Assembly (NCBI GenBank): GCA_002428995.1
Contig: DIYJ01000017.1
Coordinates: 62,001-126,000, forward strand
Source of the DNA: Flavobacteriales bacterium UBA6057
Lineage (GTDB): Bacteria > Bacteroidota > Bacteroidia > Flavobacteriales_G > Salibacteraceae
Direction: 5' to 3'
DNA: 64,000 nucleotides
The notes under the pieces are model-generated. The model saw only the letters and a program-made list of their open reading frames with translations. It made no database searches and had not been told where the DNA came from. The translations under genes and the position numbers were made by a program. Below are positions 53,760 to 62,537 of the stretch, one piece after another; the stretch's first letter is position 1; each line of letters starts with the position of its first letter.

Positions 53760-56132
53760 TCAGTCGAGCGCGGTCTCCATGGCCTCGCTCACTGATATTT
53801 TTCGGTCACCCCGGAAGGCGATTACTCGGGCCAGTCCGAATCCCTCAGAAGCTAGTTTCTTACGATGTTCCTCAGCGTCTGACAGTTCAGAGAATTCTCC
53901 CAAGGCGTACATATACCTTCCGTTCTCTCTGAATTCATGTACATGATTGTGGCCTTCAAAGAGCTTGTTGCCAACCACGCGAGATGAGGATGCCATCACA
54001 AAGACTCTGAAAACAGACTCTATCCCGTTCGAAGAGCTCGCAGATGGCGCTGCAGCTCCCAGCTCTTGAGCGAATGTAACAGCGGCCTTTTCCCGTTGCC
54101 TCGACTCTTTCAGTTCTTTTCGGAGTTGTGCCAGTTCGTTGTTAGAGTCCTGGAGGGCCTGTCTGAATTCGTCTCGCTCCGTTGAAAGTGCCTGCAGCTC
54201 ACTGCGCATTTCGTCAAAGGTCAGTTCGTTGTTCATTCTGACGGAGCTCAATTCGTTGCTCAGTTGATCCCTCAGCTCTTCGGACTGTGCTTCTTTTTCT
54301 TTGGTTGCAGCCAGTTCGTTCTTCAGGATGCTAACTTCTCCCTGAAGGTGATCCATGCGGGCCTCTCGTTCCTGTATTTCACTGCTCATGGAATCTTTTT
54401 CCAGAGTCAACCGATTTAGTTGTGCCGATGAATTGGTGAGTTTATCGCTCAAGTCTTGCTGCTCAGCGGTCAGGTCTTCCAGTATATTAGCCTTCCCTGA
54501 GAGATTACTCTTCATGGCCTCGATGCTCTTCTCTCGCGTTTCGAGAGAGGCACGAAGCGACTCCAATTCTTCATTCGCTTCTGTTTCCCGGATACGAGCA
54601 TCCTCCAGTTCGTCCTTCAGTTCCATCACTTCAAGTCGTGCCTGACCTTCTCTGGAGCTCAGTTGATTGATTCGATAGAGTAGCTTGTGCGCTTCTTCCA
54701 ACTGTCTGGAAGTTGCTCTCTCCATCGCCTCAAGGTCATGAGCAGCCTTTTCCCGTTCTTCTTCCAGTGTACTCAGCTCATCCTGTTGGTGAGCTATTCG
54801 TGCTTTCAGCTGCTTGTCTTCGGTCTCCAATTGCTCCAGTTGTCCCTGCAGAAGTGCGATTTCATCGGTGGCCTCGTTGGCTTCACTCGCTATGGTCGTG
54901 AGACTGTCAATTCGAGATTCGTATCCAGAAATACGAGACTCAGTGTTCCGTAGCTGGCGCTGCAGCGTTTCGTTGGTTTGGTTTTGTGCGGTCACTGAAG
55001 CTGCCAGGCTATCTTCTCTTTGTTCCAGCAGTTGTTTTTCGTCTTGAAGTCTATCCATGCGCTGCTGCTGTTGGAGTGCATGCTGTTGTTGCAACTCATG
55101 TTCTCTTTCTTTGGCCTCAAGAGCACTGCGCAGCGCGTGTAGTTCTGATTGCCGTTGCTGATCCATCACTCCTCCTTGATTGACCAGAGCCTCCAGAGAA
55201 TCGATTCTTTGGAGTTGCAGTTGTTCTGTGTTTTGCTGATGCTCAAGATCTGCTTCCAGCTTTTGCGCTCTTTCTATGGCCGCTGCTTCCGCCTTGAAAC
55301 GCTCGCTAAGGTCAATGCTGAGTTGTTCAGCATAGGCACGCGCACTGTCTGCCTCGTGTTTCAAACGTTCATATTCAATCGCTTGATTAGAAAACTCAGC
55401 TCTTAGGTCCTGATCCGATTGTTGAATGGCGATGAGGCGTTCAGAAAGGGCATCAATTTGTGCAAGGATGGCCTCATCTGCACGATTCTCTCGAATTCCT
55501 TTTTCCAGATTGGCCAGTTGCTCCAGGTTTTCTCGTTCAGCATGTTGCTTTTCCTTTAAATCCTCATTGAAACGGAAGAGCAGCTCTGATTGTAGTTTGA
55601 TTTGCCGCCTCAGGTAGGCAATCTCTGTTTCAGCCTGCGCGAGTTTGTCTTCGCCCATAAAACCTTCCATATCGGCAATGTCATCCGGACTTACTTCTAC
55701 GGTTAGCGCTATTTCACTGTCTGTGAAGGAGCGTTGCTGGCCTTGAGCTCCCTTGGGATCTACTTCAGCCCGTACATAGATTCTTTCCTTGTGAATTCCA
55801 GCCTGCGAAGCGATCTCGACTTCTATGTATTCATTAAAGAGACCATCGATGGAGTCGGTTGTGAGTTTGAGCTTCACAAAGCCATATTCTCCCGGTTCGA
55901 TCTGCGATCGCGTGTGAATAGCTTCCAAAAAGCGCGAAGACGAGATTGCAGATGATACGGATGCTGTATTTGCGCTCGTATTGCGAAACAGGAAATCCTG
56001 TTCCAGCGCTAGAGAGCTTTTGGCTACCAGGCCAAAGTCATGTTGCGCCTTACTGAATATAATACCCGTCTGCGCTGTTGCGGCAACGCTGGGGAGAAGG
56101 AAAACAAATAATATAAGGGACGATAACCTCAT
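53760..56132 (-). CDS. DUF1573-like, long coiled-coil, SPOR-like envelope protein
   Basis: A 790-aa exported protein. Signal peptide ends VAATAQ. Residues ~22-125 are a DUF1573-like domain (KAQHDFGLVAKSS, PGEYGFVKLKLTTD). About 155-700 is an unbroken coiled coil rich in Glu, Gln and Leu, some 80 nm if a single straight rod. The C-terminal ~85 residues are SPOR-like (FRVFVMASSSRVVGNK, GRYMYALGEFSELSDAEEHR), ending DRKISVSEAMETALD, like the tails of two proteins at 41590-45233. It may span the periplasm and attach to peptidoglycan. Confidence 0.78.
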   Translation of the reverse strand: MRLSSLILFVFLLPSVAATAQTGIIFSKAQHDFGLVAKSSLALEQDFLFRNTSANTASVSSAISSSRFLEAIHTRSQIEPGEYGFVKLKLTTDSIDGLFNEYIEVEIASQAGIHKERIYVRAEVDPKGAQGQQRSFTDSEIALTVEVSPDDIADMEGFMGEDKLAQAETEIAYLRRQIKLQSELLFRFNEDLKEKQHAERENLEQLANLEKGIRENRADEAILAQIDALSERLIAIQQSDQDLRAEFSNQAIEYERLKHEADSARAYAEQLSIDLSERFKAEAAAIERAQKLEADLEHQQNTEQLQLQRIDSLEALVNQGGVMDQQRQSELHALRSALEAKEREHELQQQHALQQQQRMDRLQDEKQLLEQREDSLAASVTAQNQTNETLQRQLRNTESRISGYESRIDSLTTIASEANEATDEIALLQGQLEQLETEDKQLKARIAHQQDELSTLEEEREKAAHDLEAMERATSRQLEEAHKLLYRINQLSSREGQARLEVMELKDELEDARIRETEANEELESLRASLETREKSIEAMKSNLSGKANILEDLTAEQQDLSDKLTNSSAQLNRLTLEKDSMSSEIQEREARMDHLQGEVSILKNELAATKEKEAQSEELRDQLSNELSSVRMNNELTFDEMRSELQALSTERDEFRQALQDSNNELAQLRKELKESRQREKAAVTFAQELGAAAPSASSSNGIESVFRVFVMASSSRVVGNKLFEGHNHVHEFRENGRYMYALGEFSELSDAEEHRKKLASEGFGLARVIAFRGDRKISVSEAMETALD

Positions 56133-56203
56133 GAATCGAAGTTACCCGAGTAAGGAAAGTCCTGAGAAGCGCTACCGGCCGATTATCAACAGTCCCGCGT
56201 AGA

Positions 56204-56707
56204 CTATGAGATCAGGTTTTGGCGGAGCAAGAATTCCAGCTGCTCATTTGCTCTGATCAGTTTCTCGGTAAGAACCCGATTCTCTTCACGCAGTCGAAAC
56301 AACTCAAATGCACTGTTGATCAGGTTTCGCAGTTCATCGCTGTTCCAGGGCTTGGTCACATAGCGATAGACTTCTCCCTTGTTGATCGCATCAATCACTG
56401 CGTTGATGTCAGCATAACCAGTGAGCAACACCCGAATGGGGTCAGGTTGGGTCTTTTTTAGTTCCTGGAAAAACTCAATTCCCGTCATCCCTGGCATACG
56501 CTGATCACTCACGGCAACATGAACTTTGTTTTCTTCCATAATCTTCAATGCCTCCTGACCCGAGGTGGCTGTGATAACATTGAAGTCCCTCCGAAACGAA
56601 GCTTTGAAGCTGAACAAGTTTGTTTGCTCGTCATCCACGTAAAGGACTGTGATGTCCTCTTTGGTTGTTTCACCACTCATGGCAGATGCCGATACTGAGA
56701 AATCCAT
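56204..56707 (-). CDS. response regulator, receiver domain with helical tail
   Basis: A 168-aa protein with one receiver domain: acidic pair in VLYVDDEQ, phosphoacceptor Asp68 in VSDQRMPGMTG, Thr in VLLTGYAD and Lys in RYVTKPWN. A C-terminal helix replaces any output domain. It has the same receiver subtype as the N-terminus of 60740-61819. The ATG at 56707 is chosen; an ATG at 56680 would also leave a full receiver domain. It is transcribed away from the E1-like gene, 56 bases apart. Confidence 0.85.
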   Translation of the reverse strand: MDFSVSASAMSGETTKEDITVLYVDDEQTNLFSFKASFRRDFNVITATSGQEALKIMEENKVHVAVSDQRMPGMTGIEFFQELKKTQPDPIRVLLTGYADINAVIDAINKGEVYRYVTKPWNSDELRNLINSAFELFRLREENRVLTEKLIRANEQLEFLLRQNLIS

Positions 56708-56763
56708 TTGGTTTATGCTAAATTCGACAGTCCAAGTATAAGTATAATTCTTCCTTTGTAAGA

Positions 56764-57885
56764 ATGGCAAGTCGGGGTAAATACGGGGATAAAGGGGGCG
56801 AAATATGGTATCCCGAGATCATCGATGCTTCAAGTGAAGTTGGCTGGAACCGAGTGAGTGAACTCAAAAAAGCTCCAGACATCGATGTATATGACAACAT
56901 AAATACTCAGCTCTTCGAGTATTTCAAACTTCAACAACCCAGCGCCCCTCCAACGGCAGCGGACGTTGCTGAGAAAATTGATCATTTACTTCAGGAACAG
57001 AAAATTGCGTCTGTGGACAGGTTGGGGAATTGGGCCTTCTATCCATGGTGTTCAAAACTCGTGCATGTACTTCCTGAAACCCTGTTTGCATCTGTGCGTA
57101 CAGATCGCAATAGGAACAAGATTACCGCAAAAGAGCAAGTGTACCTTTATTCAAAGAAAGTTGGAGTGATTGGAATGTCTGTAGGACGCTCTGTGGCTAC
57201 TACCATGGCCCTTGAGCGCATCTTCGGTGAATTGCGCCTGGCCGACTTTGATGTGTTGGACCTCTCGAATCTTAATCGCCTTAAAGCTCCACTTTGGGAT
57301 CTGGGCCTGCGCAAAACTGTTTCAGTAGCCCGCGATATTTTCGAAACGGATCCCTATTTGAAACTCAAATTGTTTCATGACGGTATCACCGGAGATAACA
57401 TAGACGCATTTGGTGCCGAAGATGGAAAACTCGATGTCATAGTAGATGAGTGTGACAGTCTGGAGATCAAGATTTTGTGCAGAGAATACGCCAGGCAAAA
57501 CAGAATTCCTGTTGTGATGGAAACCAGTGATCGAGGTATGCTGGATATAGAACGTTTCGATTTAGACCATGAGCGCCCCTTGTTTCATGGACTTTTGGAA
57601 GGTTTTGACATTCGGCAGGCTCTGAAAGATCCTGAGCAGAAGTGGAAGATGTTAATGACTCTGGTAGATTTCAACAACCTTTCTGAAAAAGCGAGAATAT
57701 CTTTGCCAGAGATTGGCAAGACGTTGAGCACTTGGCCTCAACTGGCTTCATCGGTTGTTTTAGGAGGAGGAACCGTTACGGACACGGTCAGGAGGATTCT
57801 GTTAGGAGAGAGGGTAGATTCTGGAAGGTATTACATTGATGTCCAGGAGACTACTGCGGTACATATGAAAGAAGAAGAGGGGTGA
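56764..57885 (+). CDS. ThiF/E1-like adenylyltransferase
   Basis: A 373-aa protein. Residues ~130-290 form the E1/ThiF/MoeB nucleotide-binding fold: VGVIGMSVGRSVATTMALER (134-153), the acidic loop LADFDVLDLSNLNRL (159-173) and VDECDSLEIKILCREYAR. The canonical zinc-binding Cys pairs are missing. The first ~125 residues have no clear match and may bind the substrate. E1-like enzymes activate a C-terminal carboxylate with AMP. No ubiquitin-like or ThiS-like partner is nearby, so the target may be a small molecule or peptide. It is GTGA-coupled to the acyltransferase-like gene. Confidence 0.78.
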   Translation: MASRGKYGDKGGEIWYPEIIDASSEVGWNRVSELKKAPDIDVYDNINTQLFEYFKLQQPSAPPTAADVAEKIDHLLQEQKIASVDRLGNWAFYPWCSKLVHVLPETLFASVRTDRNRNKITAKEQVYLYSKKVGVIGMSVGRSVATTMALERIFGELRLADFDVLDLSNLNRLKAPLWDLGLRKTVSVARDIFETDPYLKLKLFHDGITGDNIDAFGAEDGKLDVIVDECDSLEIKILCREYARQNRIPVVMETSDRGMLDIERFDLDHERPLFHGLLEGFDIRQALKDPEQKWKMLMTLVDFNNLSEKARISLPEIGKTLSTWPQLASSVVLGGGTVTDTVRRILLGERVDSGRYYIDVQETTAVHMKEEEG

Positions 57886-58622
57886 AGAGAATAGACCATG
57901 CTGAAGTAACCATCAAGGCGTTTCGTGCTATTGACGATTTCGAGCTTTGCCGAAAATTCATCGAGGGCCACGAGCGTGTGCTTACCAGTATTGGTATTGA
58001 GAAGATTACATCTTCGGATTATTCCTGGACGCAAAACCCTGCATCATATGTTGTGATCTGTATGTCGAAAGACGGAGAAAGGGTGTTCGGAGGAGCACGT
58101 GTTCACGTGTGTGGCGGAAATCAGGAGCTACCTTTTATTAAGGGTGTGATCGAAATGGATGACTCTGTTCCTGCCAAAGTGGATGAAAAGAAACACGGAG
58201 GCACCGGTGAGTTGTGCGGTTTGTGGAATTCCATGGAAGTTGCCGGAATGGGCATTGGAGCCATCTATGTGGTGAGAGCTACCGTTGCAATCATTTCTCA
58301 ACTCGGTATCAATTCCTGTTTCGCCTTGTGTTCACCTCAAGGTGCAAGAATTTCCATGAGGTTTGGCTTTCAAATCAGAAGGGACATTGGAAACAATGGA
58401 ACCTTCTACTATCCGAAGCATGACCTCCTGGCAACAATGGTCTGTCTTGACGATGCGAGTCAGCTGTCATTTACTCCTGAAGGAGAGCGAGAAAAGATCA
58501 TGGAACTCAGAGAAAACACTAATTTGCAAGTCCTTGAAGAAAGTCGCGGGAAGACAGCTGACATTCAATATGATCTTGAGATTGCATCCGTGGATAAGTC
58601 GGTGTACGATTTGGGCGTTTAG
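57882..58622 (+). CDS. GNAT-fold acyltransferase, autoinducer-synthase/FeeM-like
   Basis: A 246-aa protein with a GNAT-like order of elements: FELCRKFIEGHERVL near the N-terminus, VFGGARVHV strand, GELCGLWNSMEVAGMGIG, then NSCFALCSPQGARISMRFGFQI. This resembles N-acyl amino acid synthases of the FeeM type and acyl-homoserine-lactone synthases; I judge the resemblance moderate. GTG start overlaps the E1-like stop. The kinase gene starts inside its 3' end. Confidence 0.62.
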   Translation: MKRIDHAEVTIKAFRAIDDFELCRKFIEGHERVLTSIGIEKITSSDYSWTQNPASYVVICMSKDGERVFGGARVHVCGGNQELPFIKGVIEMDDSVPAKVDEKKHGGTGELCGLWNSMEVAGMGIGAIYVVRATVAIISQLGINSCFALCSPQGARISMRFGFQIRRDIGNNGTFYYPKHDLLATMVCLDDASQLSFTPEGEREKIMELRENTNLQVLEESRGKTADIQYDLEIASVDKSVYDLGV

Positions 58623-60738
58623 CCTCTTCAGCATATTGCTTTGTCAAGCGCAAAGCACCTATACATCAGACTACCAGTTCGGTGAGGATAGCTACATAGG
58701 AAAGTACATTTCCATTTTTTCTACAGACGAAGACCTCAACTACAAAGAGGCACTGGCACGGCTCGAAGAATTTGAACCCGGAGTTGTTGAGGTTCCTAAC
58801 CTCGGAGTCAGCGATAAAAGCCATTGGGTGTATTTCAAGGTTAAGAAGGATCCCTCCATCTCCGATCCCATACTTGAGCTTTCATTCCCGGTCATTGATG
58901 AATTAGACTTCTATCTGTTCAACCGGGATAATCAACTGCTTTCACAATTACAGACCGGAGAAAGCAGACCGTTCAACACTAGACCTTATCAATTCAAAGA
59001 TTTCATATTCGACCTTGATGCTTCTGAATTGGAAGAATGCCACGTGCTCCTGAGAGTCAAGTCTGGTGATCAGATCATGCTACCGCTGAAGGTGAGGAGC
59101 TACAATGAGAGTATCAGCGATTACCTCTTTCAGGACATTCTCTTTGGAGTCTATTTCGGGGTAATTCTGGTCATGTTCTTCTACAACACGTTTATCTATC
59201 TCTCTACTCGAGATAGAGCTTACCTCTTCTATGTCATTTACATCATGACCATTGGCCTCACCCAAGCAGTGCTTCAGGGTTATGCCTTTGAGTTTTTGTG
59301 GCCACAACTTCCTTTTCTCGCCACAAAGGCTACCCACATATTCGGGGCACTTTCTGGTATTACCGTTCTTCTGTTTGCAAGAGAGTTCCTGCACATCCGC
59401 GACCAGAGCAAGGTGTTGGATACAGTGATTCTTCTCTTTGTAGCGCTCGATGTTGTGGCCTTGATCATGGTTTTCGCAGGAGCCATTCATGCGAGCTACA
59501 ACCTGATCAATCTCGTGGCAGGCATTGGATCGTTGACATTGATGGGAATAGCTCTGCATCTTACCCTGAAGGGACAGCGAGCAGCTCGGTTTTTCCTGGC
59601 CGCATGGAGTGTTTTCCTGGTTAGCGTCATCGTTTACGTGTTGAAGGATGTTGGTCTGTTCATTTACAACGAGTTCACTGATGGTGTTTTGATGGCAGGC
59701 TCCGGTGTTGAAGTTGTGTTACTCTCGTTTGCTTTGGCTGATCGAATCAATGTTCTGAAGAGAGAAAGCGAAGAAGCACAGGTTCGCGAACTGGTTGCCC
59801 TTCAGGAGAAGGAAAAGTTGGTGAGAGAGCAAAACGTTGTGTTAGAGCAACGAGTGAGAGAAAGAACCGAAGAATTGCAGCTCACCAACGATCAACTTCA
59901 GGATGCGCTGAGGGAGCTTAAGCAGGCGCAAGTTCAGTTGGTCAATGCTGAAAAAATGGCTTCACTCGGTCAGCTGACTGCGGGTATTGCCCATGAAATC
60001 AACAACCCGATCAACTTTGTGGCTGCCTCCGTAAATCCTTTGCGTAAGGACTTCGAAGACGTTAAGGAGGTGCTGGATAAGTACAGCGAATTTGATGGCG
60101 GTGCTTCGGAAGACTCCATTAAATCTGTCGAGAGGTTTAAAGACGAAATCGACCTTCCGTTCACACTTCAGGAAATTGATGAATTGCTGAAAGGAGTGGA
60201 GGAGGGTGCTCATCGTACCGCAGAGATTGTACAGGGATTGAAAAACTTCTCACGGTTGGATGAATCTGACTCCAAGTTTGCCAACATTCACCAGGGGTTG
60301 GATTCTACGATGGTCATCATGAAAAACCTTCTGAAAGACAGCATTGAGATTGAGAAGGATTATGATGAGTCTATTCCTGATATTGAGTGCTTTCCTGGAA
60401 AGTTGAATCAGGTGTTTTCCAATATTCTCATGAATGCCATTCAAGCCATTCATGATCAATCCGAGCCTCAGGCGGATGCCAAAATCACCATCACCACAAA
60501 AGATCTCGGGGAGATGGTCAGGGTTGTTCTGGCGGATAATGGTCCAGGAATTCCAGAGCACATCAAGACCAAAATATTCGAGCCCTTTTTCACAACCAAG
60601 GAAGTTGGTGAAGGAACCGGGCTTGGTTTATCAATCGTATATTCTATTATTGAACAGCACCACGGAACGATTGAACTGGAGAGTGAGGTGGGCAGAGGCA
60701 CTTCTTTCATCATTACGGTTCCCAAGGCGCTGAATTAG
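58570..60738 (+). CDS. 7TMR-DISM sensor histidine kinase
   Basis: A 722-aa membrane kinase. Signal peptide MILRLHPWISRCTIWAFSLF, then an extracytoplasmic DISMED2-type domain (about 30-185), seven membrane helices (about 190-390), a coiled coil, a HisKA domain with phosphoacceptor His475 (AGIAHEINNPINF), and an ATPase domain with NILMNAIQAIHD, DNGPGIPEHIKTK and GTGLGLSIVYSI. The start at 58570 gives a full leader and overlaps the acyltransferase gene by 53 bases. DISM domains bind small molecules, often sugars or lipids, so the preceding enzymes may make its ligand. Confidence 0.88.
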   Translation: MILRLHPWISRCTIWAFSLFSILLCQAQSTYTSDYQFGEDSYIGKYISIFSTDEDLNYKEALARLEEFEPGVVEVPNLGVSDKSHWVYFKVKKDPSISDPILELSFPVIDELDFYLFNRDNQLLSQLQTGESRPFNTRPYQFKDFIFDLDASELEECHVLLRVKSGDQIMLPLKVRSYNESISDYLFQDILFGVYFGVILVMFFYNTFIYLSTRDRAYLFYVIYIMTIGLTQAVLQGYAFEFLWPQLPFLATKATHIFGALSGITVLLFAREFLHIRDQSKVLDTVILLFVALDVVALIMVFAGAIHASYNLINLVAGIGSLTLMGIALHLTLKGQRAARFFLAAWSVFLVSVIVYVLKDVGLFIYNEFTDGVLMAGSGVEVVLLSFALADRINVLKRESEEAQVRELVALQEKEKLVREQNVVLEQRVRERTEELQLTNDQLQDALRELKQAQVQLVNAEKMASLGQLTAGIAHEINNPINFVAASVNPLRKDFEDVKEVLDKYSEFDGGASEDSIKSVERFKDEIDLPFTLQEIDELLKGVEEGAHRTAEIVQGLKNFSRLDESDSKFANIHQGLDSTMVIMKNLLKDSIEIEKDYDESIPDIECFPGKLNQVFSNILMNAIQAIHDQSEPQADAKITITTKDLGEMVRVVLADNGPGIPEHIKTKIFEPFFTTKEVGEGTGLGLSIVYSIIEQHHGTIELESEVGRGTSFIITVPKALN

Positions 60739-60739
60739 C

Positions 60740-61819
60740 ATGAAAAACCGAAAGATCATTTATGTAGACGACAAGCAAGGCAATTTGAATGCCTTCAAGG
60801 CGCTGCTTAGACGAGACTTTCACGTGCTTATTTCCACTCAACCTCAAGAAGCCCTGGAGATGATCGGGAAGGAGCAAGTTCCTGTCGTGATCACAGACTT
60901 CAAGATGCCGCTGATGAACGGAGTGGTTTTCCTCTCCAAGGTGAGGGAGCTCTATCCTGACACGGTGCGCATCCTCCTGAGCGGACATGCAGATATTGAG
61001 GCGGTCATAGAAAGTGTGAACAAGGGCGAAGTATTTCGATTCATCAAAAAGCCCTGGATCGATGAGCTGTTGATCAACGAGATCAAGAACGCCTTTGAAC
61101 TTTATGATACCCGTCAAAGTCTTCACGGCAGGAACAAGGAACTGAGGCTTGCGTATGAAGAGCTCGCTTATTTCACTTACAGTGCGGCTCATAATCTCAC
61201 CGGCCCGGTCGCTACACTCAGAGGACTTCTGAACCTCATCAAAACAGAACCAGAGCAGACGGAGGAATACTTAGAATACCTGGACCAAACGCTGGATGCC
61301 CTTAATGTGCATCTCACCAACATCATATCCTTTAACAAGAACAAGATTGATGAGATGAGTCCGAAGGAGATAGATTTCGAAGCATTGCTCTCGGGATTGC
61401 TCCTGGAAGTATCCAGGATTCCGGGTTATGCCGATCTCAATGTGGATCTCAAGATCAACCAGAGCGGTTCCTTTACGGGGGATTCTTCGAGGCTAACGCT
61501 CATTTTTTCGAACATCATTCTGAATGCGATCAAGTATCAGGACAAAGAGAAGCAGCATCGTGAACTCATTATTCGGGTAGACGCTACGGAAGAACTCATG
61601 AAGGCCGAGTTCAGAGATAATGGTGTTGGGATCAGCGAAGAAAACCTTCCAAGGATCTTCGATATTTTCTTCAGGGAGTCAACCGGTCAGCTAGGGAGCG
61701 GAATAGGACTCTACATCGTAAAGCAGGCCATGGATCGCTTGAATGGCGTTATGAAAGTGGAGTCTGAGAAAGGGATATACACTTCCGTGGTGGCGGAAAT
61801 CCCAAGCTTAAAGGCATAA
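60740..61819 (+). CDS. receiver-histidine kinase hybrid
   Basis: A 359-aa cytosolic protein. The receiver domain (residues 1-~125) has Asp53 in VITDFKMPLMNG, LLSGHAD and FIKKPW. It is followed by a HisKA-type segment with candidate phosphoacceptor His in YSAAHNLTGPVATL and an ATPase domain with NIILNAIKYQD, DNGVGISEENLPR and GSGIGLYIVKQ. It starts two bases after the 7TM kinase stop, so it is the direct next step of the same cascade. No DNA-binding output domain exists. Confidence 0.88.
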   Translation: MKNRKIIYVDDKQGNLNAFKALLRRDFHVLISTQPQEALEMIGKEQVPVVITDFKMPLMNGVVFLSKVRELYPDTVRILLSGHADIEAVIESVNKGEVFRFIKKPWIDELLINEIKNAFELYDTRQSLHGRNKELRLAYEELAYFTYSAAHNLTGPVATLRGLLNLIKTEPEQTEEYLEYLDQTLDALNVHLTNIISFNKNKIDEMSPKEIDFEALLSGLLLEVSRIPGYADLNVDLKINQSGSFTGDSSRLTLIFSNIILNAIKYQDKEKQHRELIIRVDATEELMKAEFRDNGVGISEENLPRIFDIFFRESTGQLGSGIGLYIVKQAMDRLNGVMKVESEKGIYTSVVAEIPSLKA

Positions 61820-61824
61820 AAAAA

Positions 61825-61923
61825 CGGGCAAGCTACTTACATCGCACCGCTACAACCTGCTACCCTTGCTTCCTTCCGGACCTGGGGGAGTTCACTGGGA
61901 GCTGGTCGTGTAAGACTTGCCCG
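61825..61923 (-). ncRNA. ffs: signal recognition particle RNA (4.5S type)
   Basis: A 99-nt RNA on the minus strand. The conserved apical part AGGTCCGGAAGGAAGCA is present, and both ends (CGGGCAAG and CTTGCCCG) pair. It binds Ffh and guides ribosomes to the membrane. A T run on the minus strand at 61824-61818 terminates it, pointing into the 3' end of the kinase gene. Confidence 0.93.
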
Positions 61924-62006
61924 AAAGGCGCAAAGGTAAAACTACAGCGATCACCATCAATAGCTTTGTTACTTCGGTTTAGCATTGGCTACATTTGCCG
62001 TCTTCT

Positions 62007-62537
62007 ATGAGGAAGTTTAAACACCTTTTGAATGCAGGAACAATGGCCGGATCGCTGGCCTTTGCCACCTTCCTGATGCTCTACCTGGGTTTTTCCCTGA
62101 ATCCCTTCGGAATAGCCAGCTGGATAACCGTTGTGTTGCCTCCCATCTTCATGTATCTCGGAATAAAGAAGTACAAAGAAGAAGAGGGAGAGGGTTTTCT
62201 CACTTACGGTCAAGGCTTTACGGCTGGAATCGTATTCAGCTTTGTATACGCTTCATTGAGCGGGATGCTCATCCTGCTTTATGGTTCCATCATTGATTCC
62301 GGGTTTTTGGACCTTGCGAAAGAAGAAAACCTTCGCGCATTGGGTGAATCCAAGGACGTCACCATCGAATTATTGGGAAGAGAATTTTACGAGCAATTGA
62401 TCGCTGAGGTAGAGAATACTACGGTGGGACAACTTGCGTTCAGTGACTTTCAGTCTAAACTCATAGGCAGCGCCATTGTGGCTTTGGCTGTTGCCGGAAT
62501 CCTCCTCAAACGACCTCCGGTCATGAACCAAGAATAA
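62007..62537 (+). CDS. DUF4199 membrane protein
   Basis: A 176-aa inner-membrane protein of the DUF4199 type: N-terminal helices (residues 10-25, 35-52), the GFLTYGQGFTAGIVFSFVYA block (about 63-85) with the following helix, and a last helix near 150-168. The ATG at 62007 is taken since the TTT/CCG-rich upstream extension adds only four residues. It directly abuts the glycosyltransferase gene, a frequent pairing in this phylum. Role unknown. Confidence 0.83.
   Translation: MRKFKHLLNAGTMAGSLAFATFLMLYLGFSLNPFGIASWITVVLPPIFMYLGIKKYKEEEGEGFLTYGQGFTAGIVFSFVYASLSGMLILLYGSIIDSGFLDLAKEENLRALGESKDVTIELLGREFYEQLIAEVENTTVGQLAFSDFQSKLIGSAIVALAVAGILLKRPPVMNQE

Noticed and set aside
58363..58569. Upstream extension of the 7TM kinase
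   Set aside because: It lies within the acyltransferase-like gene in another frame and lacks leader features; the ATG at 58570 begins a signal peptide.
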